Part shown: one piece after another, positions 1-8,933 of the stretch
Layout of the letters: every line of letters begins with the position of its first letter
Position numbering within the stretch: position 1 is the stretch's first letter
Assembly: GCA_029242715.1 (NCBI GenBank)
Contig: JAQWTL010000007.1
Coordinates: forward strand, 62,001 to 126,000
DNA length: 64,000 nucleotides
Source of the DNA: Phycisphaerales bacterium
Lineage (GTDB): Bacteria > Planctomycetota > Phycisphaerae > Phycisphaerales > SM1A02
Direction: 5' to 3'
Position numbers and translations under genes: made by a program
Notes under the pieces: model-generated
Databases searched by the model: none
The model's input: the letters and a program-made list of their open reading frames with translations, nothing else
Told to the model about the DNA's origin: nothing

Positions 1-116
1 ATGTCCTGCTCGTGATATCGGGCTGGAACACAAGTGAAGGTGATGTTGACGGTGATGGCATAACTGGGGTGGAAGATTTACTGATCCTTCTGGCGCGTTA
101 TGGAGAATGCCCGTGA
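1..116 (+). CDS. C-terminal end of a protein with a dockerin-like EF-hand (partial, 5' end outside window)
   Basis: Reading from base 3, the last 37 codons before the TGA at 114-116 encode a tail ending in GDVDGDGITGVEDLLILLARYG. The spacing of Asp and Gly (DVDGDG, then VEDLLILL) matches one half of a dockerin type I calcium-binding EF-hand, which planctomycetes often carry at the C-terminus of large secreted proteins. The rest of the protein lies to the left, so its catalytic or structural part cannot be named. Its stop overlaps the start of the next gene, a pseudopilin, by 10 bases, which suggests co-transcription. The calcium-binding role is inferred from the motif. Confidence 0.7.
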   Translation, partial: VLLVISGWNTSEGDVDGDGITGVEDLLILLARYGECP

Positions 117-1033
117 CACGATCTCTTTCTAATCGAAACGCTTTTACGCTCATCGAGTTGATGATTGTCATCGTCATCCTCGGGCTCATGGCGTCGCTGC
201 TTATCGTTACCACCGGTTCAATCAGTGCAACGGCAAAAAGTGCCCAGGACTCCACCCACCTTCGTTCTATCGCGTTGGCCAATGCCACGTTTGCCGCAGA
301 TAACAAAGAAAGATTGTTCTGCCCCCGGACGGAAACAAATGATGGCATTCCAGGTGATCCTGTCAACCCGTCCACGACTCCTGAACAGATCAAGAGAATG
401 TGGGTCCATGGATTCGATGACAACGTGGAAAACATGGGAAGCGATCTCACCGAGTTGAATAGCGCACTGACAGAAGGCGCTGCCTGGGACTACCTCGGTG
501 ATTCATCCATCTACAAATCACCACTGGACACGACTGAGCGGCTTCGAAGCTATTCACTGAATGCCTTTGTCGGTGTTGACCGCTGTGCGGATGAATACCC
601 CGAAATGGTTGGTGTATTCCTTCCTGCCTATAACACGAGGTACCGCGTGCCCTGCAGAACTGCGGCGGCCATCCCCCAGCCAGGCATGACGATCTGCGCC
701 ATCGGCGAGGTCGACGCAGGAACAAGCGCCGGTTTTTCTCAGAGTGCCAACATCAATGGTTGGCTTGTCTCCCCCAATCCCAACATGCCGCTCTGGAAAG
801 ACACCCCTGCCCTCTGGAACCAATCCAGGGTCAACTTCTCTCTGATGGATGGTTCTGTTGACACCGTCACAGTTCAGCAAGCTGACCTGATTCGAGCCAA
901 GATCGCCCAGACTGGGTCCTCACACAACATCATGATCGGGGCAACCGATCAGGACAAGGTGGACTTTCAGACATTCAATTCGCGGCTGCTTCCTGGCGTG
1001 CTCAACTTCCGAACGGACGCTGATCAAGAATAG
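107..1033 (+). CDS. Type IV pilin-like / type II secretion pseudopilin
   Basis: A 308-residue protein with a class III (prepilin peptidase) signal: a short basic leader ending at Ala-12, then FTLIELMIVIVILGLMASLL, with the conserved Glu five residues into the hydrophobic helix. This marks a substrate of a prepilin peptidase that is anchored in the inner membrane and can enter a pseudopilus. The remainder is a large periplasmic domain of the planctomycete type; FSLMDGSV near residue 247 corresponds to the DGSV motif usual near the end of such proteins. The ATG overlaps the preceding dockerin-bearing gene by 10 bases. The specific partner machine is unknown, and a GspE-type ATPase lies 1.5 kb downstream. 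Confidence 0.85.
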   Translation: MPVTRSLSNRNAFTLIELMIVIVILGLMASLLIVTTGSISATAKSAQDSTHLRSIALANATFAADNKERLFCPRTETNDGIPGDPVNPSTTPEQIKRMWVHGFDDNVENMGSDLTELNSALTEGAAWDYLGDSSIYKSPLDTTERLRSYSLNAFVGVDRCADEYPEMVGVFLPAYNTRYRVPCRTAAAIPQPGMTICAIGEVDAGTSAGFSQSANINGWLVSPNPNMPLWKDTPALWNQSRVNFSLMDGSVDTVTVQQADLIRAKIAQTGSSHNIMIGATDQDKVDFQTFNSRLLPGVLNFRTDADQE

Positions 1034-1038
1034 GTTGC

Positions 1039-2367
1039 TCAGACCGCTGCCGCCTTCGTTGCAACTGATTCAACTGCATTGAGCAGCAGATCCGATTCCG
1101 ACTGGGTCATGACCAATGGCAGTCTGAAACGCATGGCCGTATCGCCACATTGCAGGACGATCACGTTCTGGTTGAAGAGTTCACGAACCATGTGATCTCT
1201 GGATTCGGGCGTATCGAAACTGCAGGCAATCAAGCTGCCCACTCCACGAACATTCCGGAAGGCGCCTGTTGAAGCCGCAATGCTTCGCATTCCTGCAATC
1301 ACATGCTCGCCAAGTTCCAGGACATGCTCACAGAGATTGTCTTCAGCAATGATCTCCATGTAGCGGCGGCTTCTCACCATGTCGACGAGGTTGCCACCCC
1401 ATGTGGAATTGATACGGCTGGATCGACGGAACACGTTGTGCTCGACTTCGTCCATCCGAGGTCCCGCATAGATTCCGCATACTTGCGATTTCTTTCCAAA
1501 CGCAGCGATATCGGGTGCGACACCCAGATGCTGCCAGAACCATGGGGCACCTGATCCGAAGAAACCGGTCTGGACCTCATCAAAGAGCAGAAGGCACTGA
1601 TGCTCATCTGCATATTGCCGCAGCTTCTGCATGAATTCCGGTCGGAAATGGTTGTCTCCGCCCTCGCCCTGCATGGGCTCGATGAGAATGCCCGCAACAC
1701 GATTATGCGTCGGGGAGCCCTTTGCAAATACCGCATCCAGTTCCGCACAGGCCTGAGCCTCTGCAGCTTCGATGTCGTTGCAAATAGCGCCGTCTGAATC
1801 AAATTCGACTTTCGGATTCGAGATGCGTGGCCAGTTGAATTTCGGGAAGAGGCCCACCTTGTCAGGCAAGGTGTTGGTGACGCTCATGGTGTAGCCAGTA
1901 CGACCGTGAAAAGCTTCCTTGAAGTGGACGATCACAAGATCGTTCACGTCGTCTGCGAAGTTTGTCCGGCCAAGCAGCCTGGCCTTCCAGTCAAAGGCGG
2001 CTTTCATTGCATTCTCAACAGCCAGGCCACCGCCAGCAATCCAGAAGTGGTGGCAGAAATCCTCAGGAGTCGCGTGCGTGGCAAAGGTGTCCACGAAGTG
2101 AGCCATTTCCTGGGAGTACAGATCTGCATTGGAAATGTTGCACAAAGCCGATCGCTTGAGCGTATCCAGGAACTCCATGTCTTCCATGCCAGGATGGTTG
2201 TATCCCAATGGCATCGATGCGAAACATGTGAATGCATCGAGATAACGTTGACCGCTTGCAGCGTCGTGTATCCAGACGCCCTCTGATCGCTCAAGGTCGA
2301 CTACCAATGGATAGCCATCTACGAGTTGATGTCGAGCGAGTTCCTCGAGGACTCTGTTGGAATTCAT
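1039..2367 (-). CDS. lat: L-lysine 6-transaminase (lysine epsilon-aminotransferase)
   Basis: A 442-residue class III PLP-dependent aminotransferase. It should transfer the epsilon-amino group of lysine to 2-oxoglutarate, giving 2-aminoadipate 6-semialdehyde (or its cyclic piperideine form) in lysine catabolism. The N-terminus (ELARHQLVDGYPLVVDLERS) and the INSTWGGNLVDMVR stretch are typical of the LAT subgroup rather than of ornithine or GABA aminotransferases. LLLFDEVQTGF (Asp about residue 263) and AFGKKSQVCG (PLP Lys at 292/293) are present. The start is set at the ATG at 2367, because GGAG lies 6-7 bases upstream; the reading frame stays open further upstream without a comparable signal. 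It converges on the pseudopilin gene with only 5 bases between them. Confidence 0.88.
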   Translation of the reverse strand: MNSNRVLEELARHQLVDGYPLVVDLERSEGVWIHDAASGQRYLDAFTCFASMPLGYNHPGMEDMEFLDTLKRSALCNISNADLYSQEMAHFVDTFATHATPEDFCHHFWIAGGGLAVENAMKAAFDWKARLLGRTNFADDVNDLVIVHFKEAFHGRTGYTMSVTNTLPDKVGLFPKFNWPRISNPKVEFDSDGAICNDIEAAEAQACAELDAVFAKGSPTHNRVAGILIEPMQGEGGDNHFRPEFMQKLRQYADEHQCLLLFDEVQTGFFGSGAPWFWQHLGVAPDIAAFGKKSQVCGIYAGPRMDEVEHNVFRRSSRINSTWGGNLVDMVRSRRYMEIIAEDNLCEHVLELGEHVIAGMRSIAASTGAFRNVRGVGSLIACSFDTPESRDHMVRELFNQNVIVLQCGDTAMRFRLPLVMTQSESDLLLNAVESVATKAAAV

Positions 2368-2527
2368 TGTGATCTCCGGAATGGTCGTTCTTACTGCCCT
2401 GATAAGGCGGCGAATCTTCGAGCGTAGGGCCACTGGACCGCTTAGGCAACCCCCTTGAGCCCCTTCATCGGGCAACTGCCACCCTCAGGACGATTCCCAT
2501 GCAGATCCGGGGCGTTTGAGGACTAAG

Positions 2528-4201
2528 ATGGGACCCATGGGGATTGGCCTACTGCTCCAGGAACGAGGACTTGTCAGCCGAGACCAGCTGGACGAGGCCA
2601 TCGAGACTCAGACCCGCACGGGTGAGCGGCTCGATCACGTGCTGGTCAGGCTTGGCTATGTACGAAGTGAAGATGTCCTGCAGGCCATTGGCCAGCAGTT
2701 CTCCATGCCTATCGTGGACCTCTCCTCTCGGGAGGTCTCACAGGAGACGCTGGGACTTCTCCCACCCAGGCTCGTTTTCAAACAGCAATGTGTTCCGATT
2801 GAACGACAAGGGACCACCCTGCGGGTTGCAACCTGTGACCCCTTTGAACTGACCGCCTTCGATGAGCTCCGATTGCTCACCAATATGGATATCGAACTGG
2901 TTCTTGCAGATGAAGCCGATCTGCGAAAATTCATTCGAACCCACTATGGCGTAGCAGGCGACACCCTTGAAGCCCTTGGAGCTGGGCAGGACACCTCGGA
3001 TGCTTCAGCCAGCATCACTGATGATGCGCTTGATCAAGCGGAACAGGCCAGCGTCATCAGGCTGGTAAACGACCTGCTGGTAGAAGCGGTACGCGAGCGA
3101 GCAACCGACGTACACATAGAGCCCTACGAAGATTCTCTTGAAATCAGATACCGGGTTGATGGAATTCTCGTCCAGGCCGGCGTCCCCGCCACGGTCAATC
3201 AGTTCCGCAATGCCATCGTCAGTCGCTTGAAGATCATGGCCAACCTGAATGTGGCTGAAAAACGGGTCCCACAGGATGGACGGATCACTCTGAGACGTGA
3301 TGGGCGGGAATATGACCTGCGTGTTTCAATCATCCCCATGCTGTTTGGCGAAGGAATCGTCATCAGAATCCTTTCCAAGAGTGCTGCACTCCTGGCGCTT
3401 GATGAGTTGGGCATGGAGCTTGAGGTCAAGCAGCATTGGGATCACCTGATCACACGTCCTCACGGAATCCTCCTTGTCACCGGCCCGACAGGCTCAGGCA
3501 AATCGACAACTTTGTATGCGTCTCTCAACCAGATCGTTTCAGATGAAGTGAAGATCATCACGGTCGAGGATCCTGCGGAATACAACATCACTGGTGTGAA
3601 CCAGATCCAGGTTCAACGCGATGTTGGTCTTGATTTTGCAGCTGGCATGCGTTCCATCCTTCGACATGACCCCGATGTGATCATGGTGGGTGAGATCCGT
3701 GACCAGGAAACCGCAGTCATGGCGGTACAGGCATCCCTGACCGGCCACCTCGTTTTCAGCACGCTCCATACCAACAATGCCGCGGGTGCACTGCCTCGGC
3801 TCCTGGACATGGGTATCGAGCCTTTTCTTGTTTCAAGCACGATCGAAGGCGTCATTGCTCAACGGCTGGTTCGCAGAGTCTGCAGCCATTGCAGAATGCC
3901 ATGGCGACCTGAATCATCCGAACTGCCGATGGGCTGGCCTGTTCCTGAAGAACCCCTCTACCGTGGAGAAGGTTGCCGTGAGTGCCGGAATACCGGATAC
4001 CACGGCAGGCTCGGGATCTATGAACTCCTTCGAATCAATGAACATCTCAGAGAGCTGATCATCCAGAGGGTCAATGCTGGCCGACTCGCAGAGGCTGCTG
4101 AGGCCGATGGTCTTCTGCATGCCCTGGTCGCCAGCGGTCGCCTGAAGGTCGCTGGTGGGCTGACCACGCCTTCTGAGGTCGCCAGGGTCACCCGGGACTA
4201 G
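2528..4201 (+). CDS. GspE/PilB-family secretion or pilus assembly ATPase
   Basis: A 557-residue cytoplasmic ATPase that would power a type II secretion or type IV pilus-like assembly. Residues 1-145 form an MshEN/GspE N-terminal domain (two helical repeats such as GLVSRDQLDEAIETQ). The motor follows: Walker A GPTGSGKST near 319-327, Asp box ITVEDPAEY, Walker B DPDVIMVGEIRD and the His box LTGHLVFSTLHTN. A zinc-binding pair of CxxC motifs (CSHC ... CREC) sits after the motor, as in GspE and PilB. The ATG at 2528 is preferred over the in-frame TTG at 2516, because GAGG lies 6 bases before the ATG. No gspF/pilC or platform gene is adjacent, so assignment to T2SS or T4P is open. Confidence 0.93.
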   Translation: MGPMGIGLLLQERGLVSRDQLDEAIETQTRTGERLDHVLVRLGYVRSEDVLQAIGQQFSMPIVDLSSREVSQETLGLLPPRLVFKQQCVPIERQGTTLRVATCDPFELTAFDELRLLTNMDIELVLADEADLRKFIRTHYGVAGDTLEALGAGQDTSDASASITDDALDQAEQASVIRLVNDLLVEAVRERATDVHIEPYEDSLEIRYRVDGILVQAGVPATVNQFRNAIVSRLKIMANLNVAEKRVPQDGRITLRRDGREYDLRVSIIPMLFGEGIVIRILSKSAALLALDELGMELEVKQHWDHLITRPHGILLVTGPTGSGKSTTLYASLNQIVSDEVKIITVEDPAEYNITGVNQIQVQRDVGLDFAAGMRSILRHDPDVIMVGEIRDQETAVMAVQASLTGHLVFSTLHTNNAAGALPRLLDMGIEPFLVSSTIEGVIAQRLVRRVCSHCRMPWRPESSELPMGWPVPEEPLYRGEGCRECRNTGYHGRLGIYELLRINEHLRELIIQRVNAGRLAEAAEADGLLHALVASGRLKVAGGLTTPSEVARVTRD

Positions 4202-4377
4202 TCCCCATTGAGGCCTGCCCAGCCGCATGGGGCTCCATCTGGGCCTCACAATTCATGGGTTTGAAGGCCTGAAAGGGCCATCTCCTTGACTCTGGAGGCC
4301 CTTGGGGGGAAACTTCCTCGTTCATCAGTGTTCCGCTTCGGAACCACTCGATGTGGCTTCCCATGGAGACCAGTGTC

Positions 4378-5751
4378 ATGGCCATTCGATCCACGGCCGG
4401 AACAGGCGTCGTTGTTGCTCTGGTGGTATTTATCATCCTCAGTGCAGCCCTGCTTGCAACGACCATCATCTTCTACAGCCAGCGCGGCAAGGCTGTTGAG
4501 GAAAAGACCACGGCTGATTCCCAACTCAACAAGTTGGCGAGTGCCTCTGAACGATCTGGCGACGACTACCAGGCTATTGAAAGCCAGTCCGGTCGCAACA
4601 GCGTCTTTGGCTATCTCAACGAACAGCATGACCAGTTGATGGCCTATGTCGGCCGCGAAATGGAACTGGAAGCACTCAAGGAGGCATTCCAGACTTCACT
4701 GGATGTCCCCGAAAATGGCACACTCTGGACCCACCTCCAGACAACCCAGCAACAACTTCAGTCAGACGCCGATTCAATCAACCGTCTCAAGACAACCGTT
4801 CAGGATCTGCAGGAAGAAAAGGAAGACCTCCTTGGACGCCTTCAGGCTGCAGAACGCGAACGTGATGAGTCCCTGGAAGCTTCCGTTGATCGGCAGCTTG
4901 ATGGAATCCGAAAAGCTGACTCGAACTACGAGCAACAAGTTGCCCAGGCACTTGATGGACTTGATCAGGCCAAGGAGCGTTATCGAACTCGATACGTTGG
5001 GCAAATCCGAGACCTTGAAGGCGAAGTAGACAGACTCAACAGGGAGAACGTCGAAGGGGAAAGCCGAATCGAGGAGCTCCAAAGACAGATCAATCGCAAT
5101 CGAATCCAGGCAGAGGATCCCGCCCATCTGGCAGATGGTGAAGTGATCGAAGTGACTGGTCGCGGAGACCAGGTTTACATTGATCGGGGCAAGACGGACC
5201 AGATCGTTCTTGGCATGACCTTCGAGGTCTACGACCATGCCGCCCAGCTACGACCGGATTCCGAAGGCAACTTCCCTCGGGGCAAAGCAAGTATCCAGGT
5301 CGTTAAAGTCGGCGAAAGCACTGCTACAGGAAAAGTGATCCGGGGCACCCGGGGACGACCCGTCGTCAGAGGTGACATTGTTGCCAATGCCATCTATGAC
5401 CCGAACTACACCTTCAAGTTCCTGGTCCATGGCCGCTTTGACGTGAATGGCGATGGCATTGCAACACTCGAAGAAACGGATTTCATCCGGCGACAGATCG
5501 AGGGTTGGGGCGGCAAGGTGATCGTCGAAGACCGCATTACTGGCGATCTGGATTTCCTCGTGCTCGGTGTCGAGCCTCCAATGCCATCTAATCCCGATGC
5601 CAATGCAACAGAAGATGAGATCCAGCAGGTACTGGACATGGGAAGGATCCATGACAAGTACCAGGAGCTCTTTGATGCTGCAGGCAGAGCGGATATCCCG
5701 GTACTTAATACCAACCGCCTGTACATCCTTACTGGCCAGAACGGGCTTTGA
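4378..5751 (+). CDS. Membrane-anchored coiled-coil protein with FlgT-like and BRCT-like C-terminal regions
   Basis: A 457-residue protein of unknown function. Residues 8-35 form one transmembrane helix (VVVALVVFIILSAALLATTI). About residues 40-250 are a long, highly charged coiled coil (QLQSDADSINRLKTTVQDLQ and similar). A beta-rich segment follows (DGEVIEVTGRGDQVYIDRGK ... GMTFEVYD), like the C-terminal domain of FlgT-type proteins. The last 110 residues carry IRRQIEGWGGKVIVED ... LDFLVLG and IPVLNTNRLYIL, the pattern of a BRCT fold. The ATG at 4378 has GGAG 9 bases upstream; an in-frame ATG at 4351 is possible. It lies 176 bases after the GspE-like ATPase, so a role in the same envelope machine is plausible but unproven. 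Confidence 0.75.
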   Translation: MAIRSTAGTGVVVALVVFIILSAALLATTIIFYSQRGKAVEEKTTADSQLNKLASASERSGDDYQAIESQSGRNSVFGYLNEQHDQLMAYVGREMELEALKEAFQTSLDVPENGTLWTHLQTTQQQLQSDADSINRLKTTVQDLQEEKEDLLGRLQAAERERDESLEASVDRQLDGIRKADSNYEQQVAQALDGLDQAKERYRTRYVGQIRDLEGEVDRLNRENVEGESRIEELQRQINRNRIQAEDPAHLADGEVIEVTGRGDQVYIDRGKTDQIVLGMTFEVYDHAAQLRPDSEGNFPRGKASIQVVKVGESTATGKVIRGTRGRPVVRGDIVANAIYDPNYTFKFLVHGRFDVNGDGIATLEETDFIRRQIEGWGGKVIVEDRITGDLDFLVLGVEPPMPSNPDANATEDEIQQVLDMGRIHDKYQELFDAAGRADIPVLNTNRLYILTGQNGL

Positions 5752-5795
5752 GGCTGACAGTCCCTTACTCCAGCGGTTCCTAGGGTTTTCCCAAG

Positions 5796-6845
5796 ATGCC
5801 CCGCAGACGGTCTTCTCTCCAGAACTGGGCCGAGTATCTCCCCGCACGTGCTGCGGCAACGCTGCTGAACTGTTTTCCTGTGAATCAGAACATGGAAACC
5901 GCTGCCTGGGGCGGGAGGATGTACTTCAACCTCAGTGCCCGCAGGCGACGCCGAGCCGTCGACAACATCCGAAATGCCTTCCCTGCCTGGAGTGACAAAC
6001 GATGCCGACAAACGGCTTGTCGCTCGGTTGAAAACATGTTCCAGCTTGCCGCAGTAGATGCACTAGTCATGCCGCGGCTCATCACACCAGATCGCTGGCC
6101 CGAGTTCCTGGACCTGGGTGATGCAACAGATCATCTTCACCGTGTCATGGGTGATCGTTCGATGTTGTTCATCACTGGGCACTGTGGCAACTGGGAACTG
6201 CTTGGGTATGGCATGTCGGTCATTGGATATCCCATGGCCGCATTGGCAAGGCCATTGGACAACCCCCTGCTGAACAAATGGCTGCTGGGCGTCCGTCAGG
6301 CCCATGGTCTCCGGGTATTGACCAAATGGGGTGCCACGCCCGAGATGCAGAAGATCATCGAGTCCAATGGGCATGTCGGATTCATCGCCGACCAGAATGC
6401 AGGTGACAGTGGCACCTTCGTACCTTTCTTCGGGCGACTTGCCTCGACTTACAAATCCATCGGACTACTGGCCATGCGGTATGAACTCCCATTGCTGGTG
6501 GCCATGGCCGAACGTGTCAATGGGCAGTTTGCCTACAGAATCCATGTTGAAGATGTCATCGAGCCTGAAGATTGGGCCCAGCAGCCTGATCCGCTCTATT
6601 ACATCACGGCTCGTTATGTCCACGGCATTGAACAACTTGTCCGCCGTGCGCCTGAGCAATATCTCTGGATGCACCGTCGATGGAAAAGTCGCCCACGGCA
6701 TGAGCGTGCTGGTCGTGACATCCCAGAAACGCTCGAAGCCCAGATACGCTCGCTGCCCTGGCTTTCTGAAAGTGAAACCGAGTCGATCCTCGAGCAATCC
6801 AGGCGTGAAAGTCACATGAACGCAGCCCGCTCTTCTACTGCCTGA
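5796..6845 (+). CDS. LpxL/HtrB-family lysophospholipid or lipid A acyltransferase
   Basis: A 349-residue member of the bacterial lipid A biosynthesis acyltransferase family. These enzymes transfer acyl chains from acyl-ACP to lipid A precursors or related lipids at the inner membrane. The catalytic HX4E motif is HCGNWE at about residues 129-134. The family blocks GFIADQNAGDSGTFVPFFG and EQYLWMHRRWKSRP near the end are also clear. There is no strong N-terminal transmembrane helix, unlike E. coli LpxL, so it may be peripheral. It starts 44 bases after the coiled-coil gene. The exact acceptor lipid cannot be read from sequence. Confidence 0.87.
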   Translation: MPRRRSSLQNWAEYLPARAAATLLNCFPVNQNMETAAWGGRMYFNLSARRRRRAVDNIRNAFPAWSDKRCRQTACRSVENMFQLAAVDALVMPRLITPDRWPEFLDLGDATDHLHRVMGDRSMLFITGHCGNWELLGYGMSVIGYPMAALARPLDNPLLNKWLLGVRQAHGLRVLTKWGATPEMQKIIESNGHVGFIADQNAGDSGTFVPFFGRLASTYKSIGLLAMRYELPLLVAMAERVNGQFAYRIHVEDVIEPEDWAQQPDPLYYITARYVHGIEQLVRRAPEQYLWMHRRWKSRPRHERAGRDIPETLEAQIRSLPWLSESETESILEQSRRESHMNAARSSTA

Positions 6846-6879
6846 GCGTAAACCCACTACAAGCAGCTACAGTATCGCC

Positions 6880-7278
6880 ATGGTTGATCAGCGGCTCATG
6901 GACCGGAGAATCCTCATCGTCGATGACGATGAAGACATCCTTGGCAGCATGGAACTGGCTATTCGCGCAGAAGGTGCCACCACCATCACGGCCGCTGATG
7001 GCAACGAAGCCATCTTGAAGTGGCAAGACGAATCCCCGGACATGGTTGTCCTGGACATGATGCTGCCCAAGCGATCAGGCTTCCTTGTCCTGGAGGAGCT
7101 GATGCAATCGGATGCGCCCCCACTGGTCGTCATGGTTACTGCCAACGAGGGAAAAAGGCACATGGTCTACGCCGAGGGACTCGGGGTCCACGCCTACCTC
7201 ACCAAGCCCATCCCCCTTCAGCAACTGATTGACACCCTCTGTGAGCTGCAATCACAACACCTCGGCGACGAGGGGTAG
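6880..7278 (+). CDS. Single-domain response regulator (CheY-like receiver)
   Basis: A 132-residue protein that is entirely a receiver domain, with no output domain. The acidic pocket (ILIVDDDEDI), the phospho-accepting Asp (MVVLDMMLP), the switch Thr (VMVTANEG) and the conserved Lys (YLTKPIP) are all present. It would be phosphorylated by a histidine kinase and act through protein contacts. No kinase gene is adjacent; the nearest in the window is at 44980, and any pairing is a guess. The ATG at 6880 is used; an in-frame ATG at 6898 also precedes the whole domain, and neither has a clear ribosome binding site. Confidence 0.88.
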   Translation: MVDQRLMDRRILIVDDDEDILGSMELAIRAEGATTITAADGNEAILKWQDESPDMVVLDMMLPKRSGFLVLEELMQSDAPPLVVMVTANEGKRHMVYAEGLGVHAYLTKPIPLQQLIDTLCELQSQHLGDEG

Positions 7279-7316
7279 TACGATAGAAGCACCTGATTGA
7301 TTTCCGGAGCCCAGGC

Positions 7317-7640
7317 GTGTCTCATCGATTTGTAATCTGTTCAAAACAAGCTCCCAGCGAGAATGGCTTGTCGCCACTCGGCTCGCGAAGTGGAATCGTT
7401 GAACAACTTGGCACCATGAACACCGCCCCTGAACAGGCGGGGCAGAGTGTGCTGTACGGCCCGGGGATCCGACTGGAAATGAACCCGGACGAGGACCCTG
7501 TCAAACAGATGATCCTCACGATCGTCGAAGAAGAGATCGCCTGGCTGGTCATTGCCCGGATGGCTCATTCTCTTCAGTGGCGCATCATTGATGTCGAGAC
7601 CGGTGATCCCGTTGACATCGTCACCGAGGATGAGGAATGA
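7317..7640 (+). CDS. Small protein of unknown function (first of a coupled pair)
   Basis: A 107-residue protein that I do not recognise. The GTG start at 7317 is chosen because GGAG lies 7 bases upstream; an ATG at 7416 would remove 33 residues and keep the part that looks most structured (MILTIVEEEIAWLVIARMAH, then a beta-like WRIIDVETGDPVDIV). The protein is acidic, with no signal peptide or membrane segment. Its TGA stop overlaps the ATG of the next gene (ATGA), so the two are probably translationally coupled and may act together. It starts 38 bases after the receiver-domain gene. Confidence 0.65.
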   Translation: MSHRFVICSKQAPSENGLSPLGSRSGIVEQLGTMNTAPEQAGQSVLYGPGIRLEMNPDEDPVKQMILTIVEEEIAWLVIARMAHSLQWRIIDVETGDPVDIVTEDEE

Positions 7641-8002
7641 CTGAATCTGAATTGCCCAGGCAGGGCTACATTGCCGAACGTGCTGATCGAGAGACTTTCG
7701 AAGCCGCACTCGCCGCTGCCGTCGAGTATCGGGGCGATGTGACCATCTCTGTCGCTGATGGCTCGGTAATCGAAGGCTACATCTTTGATCTCACCGGAGA
7801 CATCGATGATGGCTCGATCGGTTTCATGACCTCCAGTGACAAGAGCCCTCGGCGGCTGGATGCCGGTTCGATCAGTCGTCTTGAATTCACAGGAAAAGAC
7901 ACTGCTGAAGGCAAGTCCTTTGAAACCTGGATTGAAAAGTATGTCCAGAAGAAGCTTGCAGGCGAGCGTGCAAGCATCGAATGTGACTCTCTTGAAGACT
8001 AG
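7637..8002 (+). CDS. Small protein of unknown function (second of a coupled pair)
   Basis: A 121-residue protein with no family that I can name. Residues 22-75 read as alternating beta strands (VTISVADGSVIEGYIFDL, then GSIGFMTSSDKSPRRL, then ISRLEFTG), which would suit a small SH3- or Sm-like barrel. The last 35 residues are helical and charged (FETWIEKYVQKKLAGER). There is no signal peptide, so it should be cytoplasmic. The start overlaps the previous stop as ATGA. It converges on the minus-strand SseB-like gene with 16 bases between the stops. Confidence 0.72.
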   Translation: MTESELPRQGYIAERADRETFEAALAAAVEYRGDVTISVADGSVIEGYIFDLTGDIDDGSIGFMTSSDKSPRRLDAGSISRLEFTGKDTAEGKSFETWIEKYVQKKLAGERASIECDSLED

Positions 8003-8018
8003 TGATCTCGCCCCTGTC

Positions 8019-8840
8019 TCAAGCCACTGAACGTACGGCATCAACCGGCGCCATCATGCGGCCCATCGGTATGAAGAAGGCGAAGGGGCCATCGTTGAAG
8101 ATCGCGCCTGCAATACCCCGTGTAGCCAGACTGCGGAACCACCACATTGCTTGACGAGGCGGCAGGGCCATCAGTCGATTGCCGTCCTGCTGCATGGTCG
8201 GATCAATCAAATCGGCACGTTGCCTGGCCTTGACAGGGTCCGTGAAGACGAGCACACATGGTTGATCCCGACAGATCCCCACCATTGGATCTGTCCGGAT
8301 CGCTGGGTCTGCTACGAAGTACCAACATGGCAATGACCACACAGCATGCCAGAATGAATCTACCTGCAGGCCGGGTTCAACCCCTTGAGCCTGCGCAACG
8401 AGCGTGTCGATGTCCGGCAAGGATTCTGGGCGATGAACCCAGGTGGATACGACAAGATCATCAATGCTCCACTTGACGGCCAGTGGCCCTGGATCAAATG
8501 TCGCTGTACGAACTCCCCACTGATGCAACCCTGTCAGAAACTCGGCTGCCTCTTGCGTAGAGATCGAAACCACACGGGCGGCCTCTGGCATCTCACCATG
8601 CAGCCGCAGCAATTTGTCAGCAGATTCAGCGGAGGTGAAGATGTAAACCGTAGGTTGACCGCTCTCCTCGATAACGAGGGGCAGGATTCCATTCCGGGAC
8701 CCCTGGTCAATCACGTACCAATGAGACAGGTTCGCGAGTGCTGAACACAATGATGCCCGGTTGCTTTCTGTTGGCAGTTGGCCAACCTCCATGAACAAGC
8801 GGGCGAGTGCTGTGCTGTGCGACGGGCTTTGGCGTGTCAT
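8019..8840 (-). CDS. SseB-like protein with two similar halves
   Basis: A 273-residue protein. Two segments follow the SseB N-domain pattern of a short strand, a proline turn and a VFTD/FTS motif: WYVIDQGSRNGILPLVIEE ... YIFTSAESADKLL near residue 60, and WYFVADPAIRTDPMVGI ... VLVFTDPVKARQRA near residue 190. SseB-like domains are of uncertain function. No signal peptide or membrane helix is seen. The ATG at 8840 is chosen because GGGAGG lies 7 bases upstream; the frame is open for 31 more codons without such a site. It is the last gene of the minus-strand run that begins with the ECF sigma factor, 93 bases after oppD. Confidence 0.7.
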   Translation of the reverse strand: MTRQSPSHSTALARLFMEVGQLPTESNRASLCSALANLSHWYVIDQGSRNGILPLVIEESGQPTVYIFTSAESADKLLRLHGEMPEAARVVSISTQEAAEFLTGLHQWGVRTATFDPGPLAVKWSIDDLVVSTWVHRPESLPDIDTLVAQAQGVEPGLQVDSFWHAVWSLPCWYFVADPAIRTDPMVGICRDQPCVLVFTDPVKARQRADLIDPTMQQDGNRLMALPPRQAMWWFRSLATRGIAGAIFNDGPFAFFIPMGRMMAPVDAVRSVA

Positions 8841-8933
8841 CAGAGAACCTCCCAAGGTGAACCGAAAGTGGATCCGGCTCCCCCCCTGATAATCCTCTAC
8901 GTGCCAAATCCGTTCGAAGGTTCGCCTAGTCAC

